Shown: positions 9,797-20,072, counted from the first letter of the stretch. The stretch: 64,000 bases of DNA from Microvirga sp. BSC39 (GCF_000739015.1 NZ_JPUG01000060.1:124001-188000), one strand, 5' to 3'. The notes: generated from the letters alone by a model not told the origin. Made by a program: numbers and translations.

Positions 9797-10411
9797 ATGC
9801 GGTTAATGCGGGAACTGGACGGACAGCAGGCCCAAGGCGGCACTTCTGTCACCGGGAACATGGATGCCCCGGCCAGTGACTCGCGTGAGGAGCCACCCGC
9901 TAGATCCCGCGAAGCCCGTGCTGATCAGTATTTCCAGCGCGACCTTCAGGACCAGCGCCGCTGGTACAGCAAGCACGCAACACAGTTCAAATCTCGCGCG
10001 CAGGTGCTCGGCATTGCCGTGGTCGCTGCCGGTGCAACCACCTCCTTTCTCCAAGTCTTCAGGGACGCTTTCTGGGTGCCAGTGCTGACCGCGCTGCTCG
10101 GTGCCGCCGTAGCGCTGATCGAGGGCTGGCGCCAGATTGCCCGTTACGATGAGACTTGGGCTGCCTACCGGGTGGCCAGCGAGCGGATGAAGCGCGAGCG
10201 GCGCCTCTATGTGAACGGGGCCGGTGAGTACCGCGGCGCCAAGGATGAGGAGGAGGCTTTTTTGCGCTTTGTCGAGGCGATCGAGACGATCATCGCTGAA
10301 GAGCAGCACATCTACTGGCAGAGCCGCAGCGAAAACAGTCCATCAGCCTCGCGCCCACCGGCAGCAGGCTCGGGAGCAGACCAAGGCGGTCCCGAGCGCA
10401 AGCGGGAATAG
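9797..10411 (+). CDS. DUF4231 (SLATT-like) two-TM membrane protein
   Basis: A 204-aa protein. Residues 1-45 are polar and probably disordered. A cytoplasmic helix containing DQYFQRDLQDQRRWYSKHA comes next, then two adjacent hydrophobic segments (about residues 72-90 and 94-112) and a long charged C-terminal helix with YDETWAAYRVASERMKRERR. This is the DUF4231 pattern, related to SLATT 2TM proteins proposed to form membrane pores in bacterial conflict systems. Its stop is 4 bp before the ATG of the TIR-STAND gene, so the two are almost certainly co-transcribed and coupled. It is likely a membrane effector or anchor for that sensor. Family assignment is reasonably sure; the effector role is inferred. 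Confidence 0.72.
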   Translation: MRLMRELDGQQAQGGTSVTGNMDAPASDSREEPPARSREARADQYFQRDLQDQRRWYSKHATQFKSRAQVLGIAVVAAGATTSFLQVFRDAFWVPVLTALLGAAVALIEGWRQIARYDETWAAYRVASERMKRERRLYVNGAGEYRGAKDEEEAFLRFVEAIETIIAEEQHIYWQSRSENSPSASRPPAAGSGADQGGPERKRE

Positions 10412-10415
10412 AACG

Positions 10416-13400
10416 ATGACCCTTCCTGATTCAAACGGTGGTCCCCTCCTGTTCCTATCACATGCCGGCGCAGACACGGAGGCGGCGCGGCGGCTGAAAG
10501 CGCGGCTCGAGGCGGCGGGATTGCGGGTCTGGTTCGACAAGGACAATCTTCGAGCAGGCGAGAAGTGGCGACCACAACTCGAGGAGGCCATCAGCCGCCG
10601 AGCGACAGCCTTCGCGGTCTATATCGGCTCTAGGGGCGTGGTGAACTGGGTTGAGGCCGAAGTCGACCTCGCTCTCTCACGAGCGATCAGCGGCGAGGGG
10701 CACTTCCCGTTCATCCCCATCCTGGCTGCCGGAGCAGACGGCTCAGGCGCGCTGCCTGGCTTTGCCCGCCAGTTCCAAGGGGTGCGGAACGTTGAAAGCA
10801 ACCCCGACGAGTTCCAGAAGCTGGTCGCAGCTGTGCTCGGGAAAGATAAGGCCGGCACACTCGTACTGGAGAAAGAACCCTTCTTTGGCCTCAAGGCCAT
10901 TGACGAGACGCGTAGCCATCTCTTCTTCGGCCGTGAACGCGAGACGCAGGAGTTGGTGGATCGCTTGGCGGCCACGCGCCTGCTGATGGTCACCGGCGAT
11001 AGTGGATCCGGCAAGTCGTCGCTGGTGCGGGCTGGTCTGGTGCCCCGCTGGCGCGGCGGTGCACTCGCGGAGTTGAAGGGGCAGCGAGCTAACGCGGAGA
11101 TCTGGCATGTAGTCGAGGCTCGGCCACGGGCGAACCCACGCCGAGCGCTCGGAGAGGCAGTGAACGATGCTGCCCAGCGCCTCGGCCGCGACCTGTCGGA
11201 TCGCAGTACTCTAATAGAGTGGGCGATCAACGGCGACTGCGAGAAGGTACGTCACGCCTTGCGCTGTGACCTGCCGGCGGATCGCACCCGGACGTTGCTC
11301 GTGATAGACCAATTCGAGGAACTCTGGACGCTCACGCCTCCCGAGCAGCGTCAGCCCTTTGTGGATCTGCTGCTCGGTCTTGCTGATCCAAAGGACGATG
11401 CGTTTGCAATCGTACTCACGATGCGGCGCGACTACTACAATCTCACCTCGGAGTTCCCAGCTCTCCATAACCGATTGGAAGAACATGACCGACAGGCGCG
11501 CTATCTGCTCGGCCGGATGCTAGACGAAGATTTGCGACGGATCGTGACCGAGCCTCTCAAACTAGCAGGTGTGAATGCAGGGGAGCGGGAGGCGCTCGCC
11601 CAGGCTGTGCTCAAGGATGTCGGCACGCGGCCCGGTGCTCTGGCCCTCGTGCAGTTCGCACTGACAGAAACTTGGCGGTTGAGAGGCAAGTACAGCGGCG
11701 ATCTTCTCCAAGCCTATGTCTCGTCGGAAATCGGTCGCGTGGAGGGGGCGCTCGCTCGGGCCGCCGAGCGCATCTACGAGCAAGTACTCCGCCCCGAATA
11801 CAGCGAGAGCGACATTGAGGCAGTCTTCATCCGCTTGGTTCGCCTGGGCGATACAGGTGGCGCCTCCCGGCGGCTGGCACGTCGGCGCGAGTTCGACGAT
11901 CGGCGCTGGACTATGGTGCAGACGCTAGCACGTGAGGAAGGCAATCGGCTGGTTCTGATCAGCGGGGCGGAGGGCGATGAACGAGCCGAAATTGCCCATG
12001 AGGCGCTCGTCACCCAATTGCCTCGCTTCCAGCGCTGGCTCCAAGCAGCTGCCGCAAATAAGCGGACTTTAGATGCACTGATCGATCGGACAGCAAGCTG
12101 GGTTAGTGCACACGACGAAAAGGCAAAGAAAGATCGCCTCGCGACCGGGGCCGATCGAGAACTCTTCTCTCAGCTTGCCACAGGTCATCCGGATTGGCTC
12201 TCAGCCGACGAAAAGGTTTTTGTACGAAGCAGCGAAAAGCAGCACAAGGATCTTGTAGAAGCCGACCAAAGACGAACTTACCGGACGCGTGTTGCTGCAG
12301 TCGCTTTCGCTACTCTCTTTGTGATTGCCAGCCTGATTGGAACATATGCTAATTGGCAGAGAAATGTCGCTCGTACAAATGCTAAAGAGGCAATATCACA
12401 AAGGAACTTGGCGGAGCTCGAGCGCGATCGGGCCGAATTAGCTTTCAAGGCGGCAAAGCAGTCTGTTGACAGTCTTATTTTCGATATCGCACAAGGATTA
12501 AAGGATGTTTCTGGAATGCGAGCCGAATCCGTACGCCGCATTCTTGAAACAGTTAACAAGTCCGTTGAGAGTCTCGCACTTGCTATTCCTGGCGATCGCG
12601 ATCTCCAAAGTAGTATCGCAGCAATGCAAGATAACTCGGGAAGCATATATGAGCGAACAAATGACTTAGCAATGGCGCTTCAGGCTTATGAGAAAGGCTT
12701 GCAGATCCGACGCCAACTTTCTGCATCCGATCCAGCGAATACTGAGAGGAGACGCGATATCTCAGTTAGCCTCAGCAAAATTGGTAACGTGAAATTAGGT
12801 CTAAATGACCCGCTTGGAGCACTTCAGGCTCACGACGAGGCAGTGAAGATCCAGCGTGAGCTAGTGGCATCGAGTCAAGATAACTATGGATGGCGACACG
12901 ATCTCTCGGTCAGCCTCAACAATAGCGGCAATGCAAAGTTCACGTCGAATGACTTGGATGGCGCACTTGCTGATTATGAACAAGGACTTAAGATCCAACG
13001 TAGCCTTATGCAGCTGGACAAGGGCGGATCTCATGAGTTGAAGCGTGATCTTTCAGTAAGCCTCAATAATATTGGCAGCGCGAAGTACTCACTGAACGAT
13101 TTGGTCGGCGCAGGTTCGGCCTACGAGGAGAGCTTGCAGCTTCGACGCCAGCTGTTTGAAGCTGATCCAGCCAATAGTGGATGGAAACGAGATCTCGCAG
13201 TTGGCCTCAACAACGTTGGTAAAATAAGATCCTCATCAAACGATCTAGCCGGCGCACATCTAGCTTACGAGGAAAGTCTAAGGCTCCAAAGGGAGCTTGT
13301 GAATTCCGATCCAGGTAATATTGAGTGGAAGAGAGATCTCTCGGAAAATCTAAACCTCTTTGGTAATTTGATGCTGTCTATGAATAATCAAGCTAGTGCA

Positions 13401-13685
13401 CTCAGTGCCTATGAAGAGATCGTAGACATCCATCGCGATCTCGCATCATTAAAGCCAAGCGATCCTGGGTGGAAGATTGATTTGATCATCAGTCTCAAAG
13501 TCCTAGCATCTGAAAGTAATAATTTGGTGCGGAAGCTCGCTCTGCTCGAAGAAGCACTAGGTGTCGCTCAGGGCTTGGACGCGAGCGGGACTTTGAAAAG
13601 CGGCCAACAGGTATCACATGAAGACTTAGAAGCTGAAATTGCCAAGCTAAGATCTAGAGACTGTTGTGGACTGCGATGTAGTTGA
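10416..13685 (+). CDS. TIR - nSTAND NTPase - TM - TPR protein
   Basis: A 1089-aa protein when started at the ATG at 10416, which is 4 bp after the previous stop; the longer upstream reading overlaps that gene and is not preferred. Residues 8-145 are a TIR domain ([10 protein letters not shown], then [13 protein letters not shown], then a candidate catalytic glutamate in QLEEAI). Residues 165-560 are a STAND NTPase of the nSTAND1 type, with FFGRERE, Walker [10 protein letters not shown] near 194 and Walker [11 protein letters not shown] near 293. A single hydrophobic segment lies near 625-648. About eight TPR-like repeats with SL(N/S)NIGN and AYEESL motifs fill 740-1060. The last residues (after about RSRD) are encoded by IS DNA, so the native C-terminus is lost or slightly altered. 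The architecture is that of an NLR-like anti-phage sensor. Confidence 0.82.
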   Translation: MTLPDSNGGPLLFLSHAGADTEAARRLKARLEAAGLRVWFDKDNLRAGEKWRPQLEEAISRRATAFAVYIGSRGVVNWVEAEVDLALSRAISGEGHFPFIPILAAGADGSGALPGFARQFQGVRNVESNPDEFQKLVAAVLGKDKAGTLVLEKEPFFGLKAIDETRSHLFFGRERETQELVDRLAATRLLMVTGDSGSGKSSLVRAGLVPRWRGGALAELKGQRANAEIWHVVEARPRANPRRALGEAVNDAAQRLGRDLSDRSTLIEWAINGDCEKVRHALRCDLPADRTRTLLVIDQFEELWTLTPPEQRQPFVDLLLGLADPKDDAFAIVLTMRRDYYNLTSEFPALHNRLEEHDRQARYLLGRMLDEDLRRIVTEPLKLAGVNAGEREALAQAVLKDVGTRPGALALVQFALTETWRLRGKYSGDLLQAYVSSEIGRVEGALARAAERIYEQVLRPEYSESDIEAVFIRLVRLGDTGGASRRLARRREFDDRRWTMVQTLAREEGNRLVLISGAEGDERAEIAHEALVTQLPRFQRWLQAAAANKRTLDALIDRTASWVSAHDEKAKKDRLATGADRELFSQLATGHPDWLSADEKVFVRSSEKQHKDLVEADQRRTYRTRVAAVAFATLFVIASLIGTYANWQRNVARTNAKEAISQRNLAELERDRAELAFKAAKQSVDSLIFDIAQGLKDVSGMRAESVRRILETVNKSVESLALAIPGDRDLQSSIAAMQDNSGSIYERTNDLAMALQAYEKGLQIRRQLSASDPANTERRRDISVSLSKIGNVKLGLNDPLGALQAHDEAVKIQRELVASSQDNYGWRHDLSVSLNNSGNAKFTSNDLDGALADYEQGLKIQRSLMQLDKGGSHELKRDLSVSLNNIGSAKYSLNDLVGAGSAYEESLQLRRQLFEADPANSGWKRDLAVGLNNVGKIRSSSNDLAGAHLAYEESLRLQRELVNSDPGNIEWKRDLSENLNLFGNLMLSMNNQASALSAYEEIVDIHRDLASLKPSDPGWKIDLIISLKVLASESNNLVRKLALLEEALGVAQGLDASGTLKSGQQVSHEDLEAEIAKLRSRDCCGLRCS

Positions 13686-13971
13686 CGGCCTGTCGCAGCA
13701 TAATACAGACGAGTGCAACGACATGCAGATCAGCAAGAGTTTGAGGTAGACGCTCGTAATCACGCACTAAACGCCGAAAGCGCGTAGCCCAAGCGAAGGT
13801 CCGCTCGACCACCCACCGGCGCGGCAACAGCACAAAGCCGCGCTTGGCCTCAGCCAGCTTCACCACCTCCAGTCCGATCCCATGCCCTCGGGCTGTCGCC
13901 GCGGCCCTCTCCCGGGTGTAACCCTGATCGACATAGGCCAGATCGACACTCTCGCCGGCGGCCACCTGCAC
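13654..13971 (-). pseudogene. IS5-family transposase, C-terminal fragment
   Basis: The 105-aa reading frame carries the C-terminal half of an IS5-type DDE transposase: VDQGYT with the second aspartate, and [11 protein letters not shown] with the glutamate, ending [10 protein letters not shown]. Coding similarity continues upstream on the minus strand to about 14050 ([20 protein letters not shown]) without a proper start. The first catalytic aspartate is missing. The gene is truncated at its 5' end by the neighbouring transposase relic, so it is not functional. Confidence 0.8.
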
Positions 13972-14084
13972 GGCTTGCGCCAGCTGCCCTACCTCGGCTC
14001 GATTATCGGCGGTAGCCGGCGTGACATGGGCCGCCAGTTGGTCTCTGACAGCGCCTCCTCTCCGCCCTGCAGGCCGGGGCTGAT

Positions 14085-14646
14085 GCTCGTGGTGAAATCG
14101 ACTAGAACCTCCACTTCGTGGACGCCACCATTGTTCGCGCTCATCAGCACGCCGCCGGCGCCCGTCGGACCGGCGCCATCAGGGGGTGAGGCGCCGGCCG
14201 AAGCTCTGGGCCGCTCCTAAGGCGGGTTCTCGACCAAGCTGCACCTGCGAGCGGAAGGCGGAGGCAGGCCGGTCATCGCGGTGCTCACCGGAGGCGAGCG
14301 TCACGAGCAGATCGTCTTGGAGGGCCTGCTGGATGGCGGCACCATTGGCCGATCAGGACGAGGGCGTCCTCACTTGCGGCCGCGGCGGCTGGCCGGTGAC
14401 AAGGGCTATTCCAGCCCAACCGCGCGGCGCCGGTTGCGCCAGCGGTGGATCTCACCGGTGATCCCGACCCGCAAGGATCAGCGCTCTCAGCCAACCTTTG
14501 ATCGTGAGGCGTATCGGGAGCGCAACAAAGTTGAGCGCCTGATCATCTGCCTCAAGCAGTTCCGCCGCATCGCCACACGCTACGAGAAGCGTGCTGCCAA
14601 CTATCTCGCAATGGTCAACCTCGGCATGATCATGCTCTGGTTATAG
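14085..14646 (+). pseudogene. IS5-family transposase relic with stops and frameshift
   Basis: A second IS5-type DDE transposase reads [15 protein letters not shown] (first aspartate, about 14118) in one frame. That frame has TAG and TGA stops. After a shift it continues STKLHLRAEG, then AGDKGYSS (second aspartate) and RNKVERLI (glutamate), ending LGMIMLWL at 14646. At least two nonsense changes and one frameshift make it inactive. It lies opposite to the fragment on its left and supplies the right end of the composite. Confidence 0.75.
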
Positions 14647-14926
14647 CCCTTTGCAGACACGCTCTAGTCCATCGGCATCTCAGTGGCCTCGCCTCAACTC
14701 TAACCTAGATATTGTGGCCACGTCGACGCAGGACCTTAGTCAGAGGTTTGAGGTTGGTCGGGAGGGCACCGAGCCAAAGGCGGCGGCCTACTCGTCCGCG
14801 CTTCAGATCGTGGTCTCCTTCTTCGAGACGCTCAGGCTGGAATAGTGGGTAATCGCCTTTGCCGGAGCTCCCGCGCCACTTGTGAGTGTCTGATACCCAC
14901 ACGTGAACCACGGCTCTACACCTGCT

Positions 14927-17900
14927 CTAGAAACGGGTCTTCAGGATTGCTTGTATGGTGCGCCCCGGCCCGCTGATATCGGGGGCGAGTTCGTAATCTT
15001 CATCGAGCATGTTGAGCACGCTCAGGCCGAAAAGGAGACGGCGGTCGGGCGATTCCCAGGTCAGGGCGGCATCGGCCGTCCAGTAATCGTCGATCTTACG
15101 TCCTGCGAGATTGGCGGTGATATCGCTCACGAAGTTTCCGGCGAGGGTGAACCTGAGCCGGCTCGGATGCACAAAGGTGAAGCCTGCGCGGGCAAATCTG
15201 CCGGCCACGAAGGGCACGTCGGCGCCCCGCGCCTCCCCTGAGCGGACCTCCGACGAGATCGTGCCGATGGTGCCGAACACGCCGATGCCATGGGTGAGCC
15301 AGAGATTGGCCGTTGCAGCAAGACGGTCGATCCGCGCCTTCTCAATGTCGATGCTGTCGAACCTGTAGGCGATGGGAAGGCTCAAATTCTCCGCATCCTG
15401 ACGCTGATACTCGACCGAGGTGAAGACATAAGGCGACCATTCCGCATCCCAGCGCAGGGCCAGGGTCTTGGTTTCCGCGCCCAGCTGCGTAGGCAGGGCA
15501 TTCGGCACCAGACCGACCGTGGTCACCGGCGCCAGAGTAAAGGCGATGGGAGAGCCCGTATCCTGGCGGTAGGCCGCACGGAGCCATTGTCCCTCGAAGG
15601 GCGAGATGCCGATTCCGACGTGCGGCGATACCGCATCATCGTCCGGCTGATCCTCGACCTTGACCGTGCTGCGCTCGATGCCGGCTTGCGCCTCGAACCA
15701 GTCGAAGGGGCGCCAGAAAACATCCGCGTAGAGGCGGGTTGTGCGGAAGGTCGCGCTCGAGCGCTCGTCGATGTCGGAGAACTCGAACGTGTCCGTGGCC
15801 GTGTTGTAGACAAAGGCCCGGCCCGTATCGCGGGTGATCATCCGGCCCCTTTGCGCCTCGAAGCCGTAATGCATGGTCAGGTCCCCGAGGCCGATCATGT
15901 GGGACAGGGCGGCCGAGGCACCCTCCGTCCGCGTCCGTTGCCAGTTGCGGCCCCCGATGACGAAACCGGGGACGGTTTCGAAATTCGCGGTGTTCGTGAA
16001 GCTGCGCTCGATGGCGTTGATGCCGAAGACGGCACCCGTCAGGACGTTCCGGTCGCTGAAGCTGTGGCTCCAGCCTGCGCCGCCGAGCATGGCGACATTG
16101 TTCTGCGTCCCCTCGGCGAAATTGGTCGGAGTGTTGATCGTGGCGATGGCCGGATCGTTGTTCGATGCAGCCCCGAACACGAGGAAGCGGTCGGTGGCCG
16201 AGGGCGCCATGCCGACGAAGAAGGCGGCGTTGTCCACGTCCTCCCGGTCGATCAGGTCGCGCCCATTGGTCTTCTTGCGGCTTGCAGTAACCGAGAAGGA
16301 TGTAGGAACCGGCTCGTTCGAGAAGCCCTGCACCGTCGCATCGGCGCCCCAGCCGATGCGGCCGTTGTGGTGCAGCAGCGAGCCGCCGACCTCCGCATCG
16401 AGGAAGGGGCGGCGGAGCAGGTCGATGCGGCCGATGCGTCCGGAGACGGCGAGCGGATCGAAGAACAATCCTTGCACAATGAGGTTGAACGACGAAGGAT
16501 CGCTCCCGACACCGCTTTCGATATTGGCGATATCCCGTCTGCCGGTCACGAGGTTCGGGCGCTCGACAGCGGCCTGATCGAAATAGGTCGAGGCGCTGAA
16601 AGGATCGAACACCCGATCGCCGTAGAAGCGCGACCACTCGTTGAGGTTCAGGAAGCGATAGGCCTGGCCTGGGTAGGTGCCGCCCTCCTTGTTGACGGCA
16701 AGACCGGCGAAATCACCGCCTCGCTGACGATAGCGGCGCACGGCATCGCGGGCGGCCAGCACCGCCTGATCCGCCTGATACTGGTCGATGGCAATGGCGG
16801 TGCGGACGCTGGCAACCACGGGATCGTTCGGATCGAGCCGGTCGGCATTGTCGAGGGCTTGGTCCGCCAGCTCCTCATCACCATCCTGGTAATAGGCGAC
16901 AGCCGCCATGAGCAGGCCTTGTGACAGGCCAGGATTGGCTGCCGAGCCGGCGAGGATCGCCTCAAGCCCTTTGGCAGCCTCGCCCTTCTGCAGCAGGTAG
17001 CGGCCACGGGCGATGTAACCCACGCTGAAGGCCGGGTCGAGGGACAAGGCCTTGTCGATCAGGACCCCTGCCTCCTCAACCCGGCTCTGGTCGAGCAGCA
17101 GGATCGCCAGATTGGCATAGGAGACGGGGCTGCCCGGATCGGCCTTGATGGCGCGGCGCAGAGCTTCTTCTGCGGCGAGGGGCCGGTCCCGTTCGGACTC
17201 GAACAGGCCGAGGCTGTTCCAGACATTGGAGTTGCCCGGCGCGATGGCCGCAGCCCGGCGCAGGGCCTCGACGGCCGCGTTGACCTCGCCGTCGATATCG
17301 CCGCGAATGCTGCTGTCGGCGGCGATCACTTCGGGGTCGTCAGGATCGAGCGCCTTGGCGCGCGCGATTGCGTCCCGCATCTCCTCGCGCCGGTTAAGGG
17401 CATAGGCGATCTGCGCCGCCGTCACGGCGAGGCGTGCATCGTTGGGAAAGCGCCGCTGTCCGTCCTTCAGGACCTCGGCCGCGGCCTGAAGATCCTTCCG
17501 GAAGGCGATGATATGGGCATGAGCCAGAATGGCGAAAGGATCGTTGAGCGCGATCCTGGGCTCCGGATAGGCCCGCTTCGGATCGGCCAGGGATTGGGCG
17601 ATGTAGCGCCCGTAAGCAGCGAAGATGCGCCGCTTAGGATCGACACCCCGCTCTGCCCTGGCAAACAGCGTGGCGGCTTCCGACCAGCGGTGCTGTGAAG
17701 CCAGGAGAGCCGCCTCCACCAGGTCGGCGCGGGCGCGCTGCGAGGCGCTCAGGCCCCGGCTCCGCGCCCGGGCCAGGGCTTCGGCCGCAGCCGTGCGTCC
17801 GTCGAGCGACGGCGCCACTTCGGCGAGGCTGAGCCAGTCCTCGGTGCTGCGCGCCTCCGGGGGGATCGCGGCGATCCGGCTCCGCTCCGCCCGCAGGGCA

Positions 17901-18568
17901 GGCCCGGTCAGGGGCGAGGTGGAGATGGACGAGAACGTATCGCGCAGGCTCATGTAGAAGAGCATCTGCTCGCGGTCGTTCGAGTTCGTGAGAATGAACT
18001 TCGTAGGGGCTTGGCCGATTGTGGCGACGGCGCCTTCGCCCTGGCGCACCGTGACGGAGCCCTGCGCGTTGGAGAGCTCCACCACCCCTTCGAGCACGAT
18101 GAGCGAGGTGCGGCTCCCGTCGACCGAGAGCGACCAGTCGGTGCCGCTCGTCGTCACAGTGCCGGCTACAGTCTTGATTTCGACACCCGAACCACCCCTG
18201 TTTGCACGAGCCCAGAGTTGGCCCGACTGCAGCTCGAGGTGGGTTGTGCCACCGATATGTGAGGCAACTTCTTGAATTGTAAGAACCGAACTGCGGCCAA
18301 GACGAACGAGCGTCTGGTCCGCAAACAGGATTGCAAGGTTGCCAGATGCGTTAGTGCGAATGGCATCTCCATCGATAAGCTTCTGCCGGATCTCTATCGG
18401 GCGCCAGCTGCCCTCCTGGATCGGCCGCAACTCCTCGCCACCTCTAGCGGCTGTAATGGACCCCGCTAATGGTGAGAGGCGGGAGACTAACCCTTGTGGA
18501 AGGGCAGCCTCCGGGCAACATGCAAACAGACCGCTTACGGCAACAAGCCGTAGGAAACGGAATGGCAT
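14927..18568 (-). CDS. FecR-TPR-outer-membrane barrel protein
   Basis: A 1213-aa exported protein started at the ATG at 18568 (a TTG precedes it). A signal peptide of about 24 residues is followed by a FecR-type beta domain (about 30-190, with LQSGQLWARAN, TVAGTVTTSGTDWSL and LEGVVELS). A TPR superhelix of about 12 repeats fills about 215-610. The C-terminal 580 residues alternate aromatic and polar residues in beta-strand style (ASRKKTNGRDL, LRWDAEWSPYVFTSVEYQRQ) and end in the terminal phenylalanine AILKTRF that Bam substrates carry. It should sit in the outer membrane with FecR and TPR parts in the periplasm. The substrate is not known; similar proteins are conserved orphans in Hyphomicrobiales. 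It is transcribed toward the IS relic. Confidence 0.8.
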   Translation of the reverse strand: MPFRFLRLVAVSGLFACCPEAALPQGLVSRLSPLAGSITAARGGEELRPIQEGSWRPIEIRQKLIDGDAIRTNASGNLAILFADQTLVRLGRSSVLTIQEVASHIGGTTHLELQSGQLWARANRGGSGVEIKTVAGTVTTSGTDWSLSVDGSRTSLIVLEGVVELSNAQGSVTVRQGEGAVATIGQAPTKFILTNSNDREQMLFYMSLRDTFSSISTSPLTGPALRAERSRIAAIPPEARSTEDWLSLAEVAPSLDGRTAAAEALARARSRGLSASQRARADLVEAALLASQHRWSEAATLFARAERGVDPKRRIFAAYGRYIAQSLADPKRAYPEPRIALNDPFAILAHAHIIAFRKDLQAAAEVLKDGQRRFPNDARLAVTAAQIAYALNRREEMRDAIARAKALDPDDPEVIAADSSIRGDIDGEVNAAVEALRRAAAIAPGNSNVWNSLGLFESERDRPLAAEEALRRAIKADPGSPVSYANLAILLLDQSRVEEAGVLIDKALSLDPAFSVGYIARGRYLLQKGEAAKGLEAILAGSAANPGLSQGLLMAAVAYYQDGDEELADQALDNADRLDPNDPVVASVRTAIAIDQYQADQAVLAARDAVRRYRQRGGDFAGLAVNKEGGTYPGQAYRFLNLNEWSRFYGDRVFDPFSASTYFDQAAVERPNLVTGRRDIANIESGVGSDPSSFNLIVQGLFFDPLAVSGRIGRIDLLRRPFLDAEVGGSLLHHNGRIGWGADATVQGFSNEPVPTSFSVTASRKKTNGRDLIDREDVDNAAFFVGMAPSATDRFLVFGAASNNDPAIATINTPTNFAEGTQNNVAMLGGAGWSHSFSDRNVLTGAVFGINAIERSFTNTANFETVPGFVIGGRNWQRTRTEGASAALSHMIGLGDLTMHYGFEAQRGRMITRDTGRAFVYNTATDTFEFSDIDERSSATFRTTRLYADVFWRPFDWFEAQAGIERSTVKVEDQPDDDAVSPHVGIGISPFEGQWLRAAYRQDTGSPIAFTLAPVTTVGLVPNALPTQLGAETKTLALRWDAEWSPYVFTSVEYQRQDAENLSLPIAYRFDSIDIEKARIDRLAATANLWLTHGIGVFGTIGTISSEVRSGEARGADVPFVAGRFARAGFTFVHPSRLRFTLAGNFVSDITANLAGRKIDDYWTADAALTWESPDRRLLFGLSVLNMLDEDYELAPDISGPGRTIQAILKTRF

Positions 18569-18778
18569 CAATAGCGCACCATTGCGAAGCGTGACAAGGG
18601 CGGTGACGATACCGCGTCGTCAGAGACGATAAAAGGGTCAAGTTCGGTGCAAGTGCCAAACTTAACGCCGCAGGGAGGGGGAGAGTGTCAAGATCATAGT
18701 GAGGCGTCAACAAAAACCTCGGTGAACTCTCTTGCATGAGAGTGTTGCCCCAATAAAGCCCGCTTCTACGTGACCTCT

Positions 18779-18905
18779 CGGGTACAGTCCCATAGCAGCC
18801 AGGACAACGAAGCTGGTACGGCTATCGGCGAGCGCATCAGACGTGAGCGGCCGACTTGGCCTCTGTTCTACGCCAAGGACAACATCCGCGCTGGCCAACG
18901 CTGGT
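18779..18905 (+). pseudogene. Remnant of a TIR-domain gene
   Basis: The reading frame here encodes QSHSSQDNEAGTAIGERI, then LFYAKDNIRAGQRW. This matches the first 45 residues of a TIR domain (SHSSxDNEAA, then the DKDNIxAGxxW strand-loop) in the right order and spacing. There is no start, and the similarity stops at about 18900, where the 3' end of the recombinase gene on the other strand begins. It is the stump of a second TIR gene, distinct in sequence from the one at 10416. Detection is by eye, so confidence is moderate. Confidence 0.5.
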
Positions 18906-20072
18906 TTATTCGGGGGGAGGACACGGCCCGCTGCGCGGCTTTTTCGTCAATTGAATGCGTACCGGTCGGGTGCTTGCTGCCGGGCCAATCCGTCTCTCGA
19001 TGATTTGGGCATAATGCCGGGCTGCGGGGACAGTCTGGGCGTGGCGGTAGTACTGGTCAGTTGTGTCAATATTCCGATGCCCCAACAGATCGCGTGTGCC
19101 CAGAATTGCCTCCGGGCTTTCCATGCTCCAAAAGGTCGCTGCCGCATCACGAAACAGGTGCAGATACACGCGCTGCCCGAAGGCGGCTTTCGTGCGCCGG
19201 CAGACTGCGTCATAGATAGCCCCGCCTGTCATCGGGCAGCCCTTGTCGGATGCCCATAACCCTGGATGGGTATGGCTGCCGTAGATGACCGGCCGGTAGC
19301 GGGCAAGATACTGATCCAGTCGCTCGCCGATCCGGGGCGGTACAGGATACTCCAGCGCGCGCCCACCTTTCGTCTCGGCCGCCGTGAGCACGATTGTCCA
19401 GGCCGATCCGGACTTCATCAGACTACACTGGATCGCTAGTCCAGCGAAGTTGCTCCGCCGGATCGGATCAGCCGCAAGCAGAGCAATCATCAGCCCGTCC
19501 CGATACGCGAGGGCGTCCCTCTCTCTGGTCCTCGTGCCCTGCGCCACGGCTGCGTCCGCCTGGTCCATCAGATCGAAACCAAGCTGGTAGAGTTCGTCGC
19601 TCATCCGCAGACTTGCCATTTTAGAGCGCGGCGTGGACGAGCTCGTGAGGCGCTTGGCGATCGCGTGTAGCCAGTCCCAGTCAGCGCCGGGGGCAAGATG
19701 CAGAAGTACGTGCCGCATCTTATGTAGGACGGCAGCTCCCCCTCTGGCGGAGTTAGTTTCGGCCAGAGCCCGGCAGAAATCCTCGACCCGTGCAGACGTG
19801 ACGCGTTCCGCCACTGGAAGCTCCAACAGGTGCGGGTCGATGCTCCTTAAGAACCCGAGCCACCGACCGTAGCAATCGATGAGCCCCTTGAGGGTGCGCG
19901 ACCCTAAGTGGCTCGCTGATCCGGGATGATCGAACACATCCGCGGGTTGGGTGGCGTCCTGCCACTTCGCCCGGTCGTCACTCGGCCAGTCCTCTAGACG
20001 GAGTGACACCCGCACACGCGTGTTGGGCCGGCGCACCTTGTGCACTGGCCAGGACCAGGACTGCCGCGTCAT
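18906..20072 (-). CDS. Tyrosine recombinase B (second of a tandem pair)
   Basis: A 388-aa site-specific recombinase when started at the ATG at 20072, which forms an ATGA overlap with the preceding recombinase gene; the longer upstream frame is rejected. An N-terminal SAM-like core-binding region is followed by the catalytic domain: arginine in DPIRRSNFAGL, HxxR in HLFRDAAATFW, and LGHRNIDTTDQYY with the histidine and nucleophilic tyrosine. The active site looks intact. The second position reads RRSNFAGL where many integrases have RxxEL. Coupled tandem recombinases often act together on one element, so this probably works with recombinase A rather than at the tRNA-Lys site. Confidence 0.85.
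   Translation of the reverse strand: MTRQSWSWPVHKVRRPNTRVRVSLRLEDWPSDDRAKWQDATQPADVFDHPGSASHLGSRTLKGLIDCYGRWLGFLRSIDPHLLELPVAERVTSARVEDFCRALAETNSARGGAAVLHKMRHVLLHLAPGADWDWLHAIAKRLTSSSTPRSKMASLRMSDELYQLGFDLMDQADAAVAQGTRTRERDALAYRDGLMIALLAADPIRRSNFAGLAIQCSLMKSGSAWTIVLTAAETKGGRALEYPVPPRIGERLDQYLARYRPVIYGSHTHPGLWASDKGCPMTGGAIYDAVCRRTKAAFGQRVYLHLFRDAAATFWSMESPEAILGTRDLLGHRNIDTTDQYYRHAQTVPAARHYAQIIERRIGPAASTRPVRIQLTKKPRSGPCPPPE

Larger units (their letters stand above)
13654..14667. mobile_element. Decayed IS5-family composite bounded by CTAG
   Basis: CTAG occurs at both edges (13654-13657 and 14664-14667), a target favoured by some IS5-group elements. The left edge reads AGACTGTTGTGGA and the right edge TTGCAGACACGC, both resembling IS5-family ends. 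Between them lie two transposase fragments of different IS5 subgroups in opposite orientation, both degraded. The left one therefore appears to have been cut by, or to have recombined with, the second. The insertion trims the 3' end of the TIR-STAND gene. Confidence 0.7.

Noticed and set aside
10224..10415. Longer N-terminus for the TIR-STAND protein
   Set aside because: It overlaps the DUF4231 gene in another frame and is low-complexity; the ATG at 10416 is 4 bp after the stop and gives a proper TIR start.
14705..14911. 68-aa minus-strand frame between the IS relic and the FecR gene
   Set aside because: Too short and unrecognised; it may be IS debris but nothing supports a gene.
15290..16924. 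544-aa + strand frame and other long frames opposite the FecR-TPR gene
   Set aside because: The minus-strand protein has clear domains throughout; the opposite frames are Arg/Gly-rich shadows.
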